This document shows positions 61,654-64,000 of a DNA stretch of 64,000 nucleotides, piece after piece (position 1 is the first letter of the stretch; each line of letters starts with the position of its first letter). The stretch lies in the NCBI GenBank assembly GCA_016708585.1, contig JADJFK010000016.1, positions 62,001 through 126,000 of the forward strand, given 5' to 3'. Under the pieces are notes generated by a model. That model saw nothing but the letters and a program-made list of their open reading frames with translations, was not told where the DNA came from and did no database searches. The stretch comes from Sulfuritalea sp. (GTDB taxonomy: Bacteria > Pseudomonadota > Gammaproteobacteria > Burkholderiales > Rhodocyclaceae). The position numbers and the translations under genes are program-made.

Positions 61654-64000
61654 ATGGCCGATAGCGAGCCCTGCTACCACTGCGGCCTGCCGATCCCGAC
61701 GGGCCTTGACCTTGCCGTCGAAATCGGCGGCCAGCGGCGCCAGATGTGCTGCGCCGGTTGCCAGGCGGTGGCGCTGGCCATCGTCGCCAACGGCCTGGCG
61801 GATTACTACCGGCACCGCGACGCGATGCCGGAGTCCCCGCGCGAAGCGCTGCCGCAGATCGTCGCCGACTTCGCCCTGTTCGACCATCCCGATGTGCAGA
61901 AGAACTTCGTGCGCCGGGCCGAGGGCGCGGCAGGCGAACACGAACAGGAAGCGGCGCTGATCCTCGAAGGCATCACCTGCGCCGCCTGCGTCTGGCTCAA
62001 CGAATCGCATGTGCGCCGCCAGCCCGGCGTGACGTCCATCGACATCAACTACACCACGCGCCGCGCGCGGGTGCGCTGGGACGAACGGGTGACGAAGCTT
62101 TCGGCCATCCTCGAAGCCATCGCCGCGATCGGCTACCGCGCCCATCCCTACGATGTCGGCCGCTCCGAGGAACTGGCGCAGAAGGAACGCAAGGCCGCGT
62201 TGTGGCGCCTGTTCGTCGCCGGCTTCGGCATGATGCAGGTGATGATGTACGCCGTGCCGGTGTATCTCGCCGACGGCGACATGACGCCGGACATCGAGCA
62301 ACTGATGCGCTGGGCCAGCCTGATCCTGACCGTGCCGGTGATCTTGTACTCCGCCGCGCCCTTTTTTGTCAGCGCCTGGCGCGACCTGAAGCTGCATCGC
62401 GTCGGCATGGACGTGCCGGTGGCGCTGGGCGTCGGCGCGGCATTTGCGGCCAGCGTCTGGGCCACGCTGATCGCCGCGGGCGAGGTGTATTTCGACTCGG
62501 TCACCATGTTCGTCTTCTTCCTGCTTTCGGGGCGCTATCTGGAAATGATGGCGCGGCAGAAGGCGGCGCGCAGCGTCGAGACGCTGGCGCGCGCCATTCC
62601 GGCCTTCGCCACACGGCTCGCGGCATGGCCGGATACCGCCGGCGAGCGGGTCGCCGTGGTCGAGTTGCGTGTCGGGGATGTGGTGCAGATCAGACCCGGC
62701 GAAACGGTGCCGGCCGATGGCTGCGTGCTCGACGGCGAGAGCGCCGCGGACGAATCCCTGCTGACCGGCGAGAGCCGCCCGGTGCCCAAGCGGGCCGGTG
62801 ATGCGTTGATCGGCGGCAGCGTGAATACGGCAAGCCCGCTGGTGATGCGCGTCGAGCGCGTTGGCGAGGCGACGCGGGTGGCGGCCATCCAGCGCCTGAT
62901 GGAACGCGCCGCCGCGGAAAAGCCGCGCCTGGTTGAAATGGCCGACCGCGTCGCCGGGCGTTTCGTCATTGCCCTTCTGGTGCTGGCGGTGGTGACGGCA
63001 GTGGCCTGGTGGTGGATCGACCCGTCGCGCGCGCTGTGGATTTTTGTCGCCGTGCTGGTGGTGAGTTGTCCCTGTGCGCTCTCGCTGGCGACGCCGGCGG
63101 CATTGACCGTGGCGACCGGTGCGCTGGCCGCGCGCGGCGTGCTGGTGACGCGCGGCCATGCGATCGAGGCCCTGGCGCGGGCGGATCGCTTCATCTTCGA
63201 CAAGACCGGCACATTGACCGTGGGGCAAATGGACCTGGTCGAGGTAAATCCCGTCCGCGGCGAGGCGGGGTTCGCCTTGTCAACGGCTGCAGCGCTCGAG
63301 CGCGGCTCGGAACACCCCATCGCGCGGGCGCTGACCGCAGGGGGTACCGATGCCGGGGTAGCGGCTTCCGCCGTGCGCGCTACGACCGGGGCGGGAGTCG
63401 AGGGCCTGATCGACGGGCGACCCTGGCGCCTGGGGCGCCCGGAGTTCGTCGCCGCCATGCATGGCCTGGCGGTTCCGCTGGAGCTCGAGTCAAAAGTCGG
63501 CGCTGGCGACACGGTGATCGCGCTGGGCAATGCCGATGGGTGGCAGGCGTTTTTCCGCCTGAGCGACAGCCTGCGTTCGGAGGCCTCCGCCATGACCGCC
63601 GGACTCTCTGCCGCCGGCATCAAGCTGTCGATTTTCAGCGGTGACGCGACCGCCGCGGCCGCGCGGGTGGGCGCCGCGCTGGGAATCGCCGACGCTCGCG
63701 GCGGACTCTCGCCGGAGGACAAGCATGCCGCGCTCAAGGCCCTGCAGGACGCCGGCGAGACCGTGGCGATGGTCGGCGACGGCGTCAATGACGCGCCGGT
63801 ACTGGCGCGGGCGCAGGTCTCGATCGCCATGGGCGGCGGCGCCGATCTGGCGCGGGCCAACGCCGATGTGGTGCTGCTCGGCAATGATCTCCTGGCGCTG
63901 CCCGCGGGGCTGGCGCTGGCGCGGCGCACCGTGCGCATCGTGAAACAGAATCTCGTGTGGGCCTTTGCCTACAATTTCCTCGCCATCCCGCTGGCCATGG
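61654..64000 (+). CDS. ccoI: CcoI/FixI-type copper P1B-ATPase (3' truncated by window)
   Basis: Open from ATG 61654 to the edge (~782 residues), so at least most of the enzyme is visible. The N-terminus YHCGLPIPTG and MCCAGCQAVALAIVANGL is the metal-binding extension of cbb3-oxidase assembly ATPases; an HMA domain follows (GITCAACVWLNESHVRRQPG). Eight helices, TGES, the CPC motif in VVSCPCALSLATPAAL (Cys472-Cys474), DKTGT with Asp516, SEHPIARAL and VGDGVNDAPVLARA are present. CcoI exports copper for cytochrome cbb3 assembly, implying microaerobic respiration; the oxidase genes would lie to the right. The loop ESKVGAGDTVIAL is encoded by the 23-nt motif. Confidence 0.95.
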   Translation, partial: MADSEPCYHCGLPIPTGLDLAVEIGGQRRQMCCAGCQAVALAIVANGLADYYRHRDAMPESPREALPQIVADFALFDHPDVQKNFVRRAEGAAGEHEQEAALILEGITCAACVWLNESHVRRQPGVTSIDINYTTRRARVRWDERVTKLSAILEAIAAIGYRAHPYDVGRSEELAQKERKAALWRLFVAGFGMMQVMMYAVPVYLADGDMTPDIEQLMRWASLILTVPVILYSAAPFFVSAWRDLKLHRVGMDVPVALGVGAAFAASVWATLIAAGEVYFDSVTMFVFFLLSGRYLEMMARQKAARSVETLARAIPAFATRLAAWPDTAGERVAVVELRVGDVVQIRPGETVPADGCVLDGESAADESLLTGESRPVPKRAGDALIGGSVNTASPLVMRVERVGEATRVAAIQRLMERAAAEKPRLVEMADRVAGRFVIALLVLAVVTAVAWWWIDPSRALWIFVAVLVVSCPCALSLATPAALTVATGALAARGVLVTRGHAIEALARADRFIFDKTGTLTVGQMDLVEVNPVRGEAGFALSTAAALERGSEHPIARALTAGGTDAGVAASAVRATTGAGVEGLIDGRPWRLGRPEFVAAMHGLAVPLELESKVGAGDTVIALGNADGWQAFFRLSDSLRSEASAMTAGLSAAGIKLSIFSGDATAAAARVGAALGIADARGGLSPEDKHAALKALQDAGETVAMVGDGVNDAPVLARAQVSIAMGGGADLARANADVVLLGNDLLALPAGLALARRTVRIVKQNLVWAFAYNFLAIPLAM
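63492..63514 (+). repeat. dispersed 23-nt motif, copy 15 (perfect)
   Basis: AAAAGTCGGCG then CTGGCGACACGG, exact match to consensus. It is in sense orientation in the copper ATPase nucleotide-binding domain, encoding SKVGAGDT. Confidence 0.92.

Noticed and set aside
61348..63228. 626-codon minus-strand frame opposite the SDR and copper ATPase
   Set aside because: Shadow frame; the ATPase motifs are complete on the plus strand.

Overview
The window reads as one continuous stretch of a high-GC betaproteobacterial chromosome. The best guess is the Rhodocyclales/Sterolibacteriaceae neighbourhood, judged from gene order and protein character; there is no 16S gene to confirm it. Supporting orders are lptD-surA-pdxA-rsmA, amgK-murU-pepP-ubiH-dusB-fis-purH-purD, waaF-zinc-finger-ilvE and ribF-ileS-lspA-fkpB-ispH. 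No phage, IS element, CRISPR array or plasmid gene was seen. Most genes are housekeeping.

Layout. 0-7 kb (+): end of pgk, pyk, class II fba, a PsiE-like protein, purC, a DUF2189 membrane protein and oligopeptidase prlC. 7-9 kb: a small Cys-rich protein, xth, a Crp/Fnr-type regulator and a DUF2892 membrane protein. 9-17 kb (-): an HI0933-type flavoprotein, rsmA, a class II amidotransferase-like gene, pdxA, surA and lptD. 17-28 kb (+): amgK/murU (muropeptide recycling), pepP, ubiH, dusB-fis, purH, purD, purK and a Sua5-type tRNA threonylcarbamoyl-AMP synthase. 28-30.5 kb: tRNA-Ala(CGC), an internally duplicated membrane protein, tRNA-Arg(ACG) and a TonB-like hypothetical. 30.6-37.7 kb (-): a four-gene envelope operon (YCF48-like lipoprotein, MMPL/RND transporter, DUF1302, DUF1329) preceded by a palindromic FNR-type site placed as in a class II activated promoter. 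38-41 kb: an orphan UgpB-like binding protein with a glycerophosphodiesterase, and a small secreted EF-hand-like protein. 41-50.7 kb: alaS, phosphomannomutase, a YheT-like hydrolase, an NTF2-like protein, waaF, a zf-CHCC protein, ilvE, a Nudix hydrolase, mnmA and HU. 51-64 kb: a SpoIIAA-like protein, sseA, queG, tsaE, a Tat-exported amidase, ribF, ileS, lspA, fkpB, ispH, tRNA-Thr(CGT), an SDR, and a CcoI-type copper ATPase running off the right edge.

The most unusual signal is not a gene. A 23-nt motif (AAAAGTCGGCG followed by CYGGCGAYACGG) occurs at least 15 times, almost always inside coding sequence, on both strands and in several reading frames. It lies in poorly conserved parts of unrelated proteins. 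That pattern argues for selection or spread at the DNA level, as for DNA-uptake sequences, polarised chromosome motifs or protein-inserted palindromic elements. I do not recognise it as a described family. All five copies left of 20 kb point one way and all ten copies right of 21 kb point the other, and none lies between 27.2 and 43.6 kb. A second family, GC-rich 41-43-nt hairpin repeats, lies downstream of terminators and forms the 3' end of murU.

Sequence quality matters. Pure G/C runs near 11.2, 20.6 and 47.76 kb, and apparent frameshifts in ileS (two), queG, pdxA and the Crp/Fnr gene, look like consensus errors at homopolymers or hairpins rather than true gene decay. The affected starts and ends are given as approximate.
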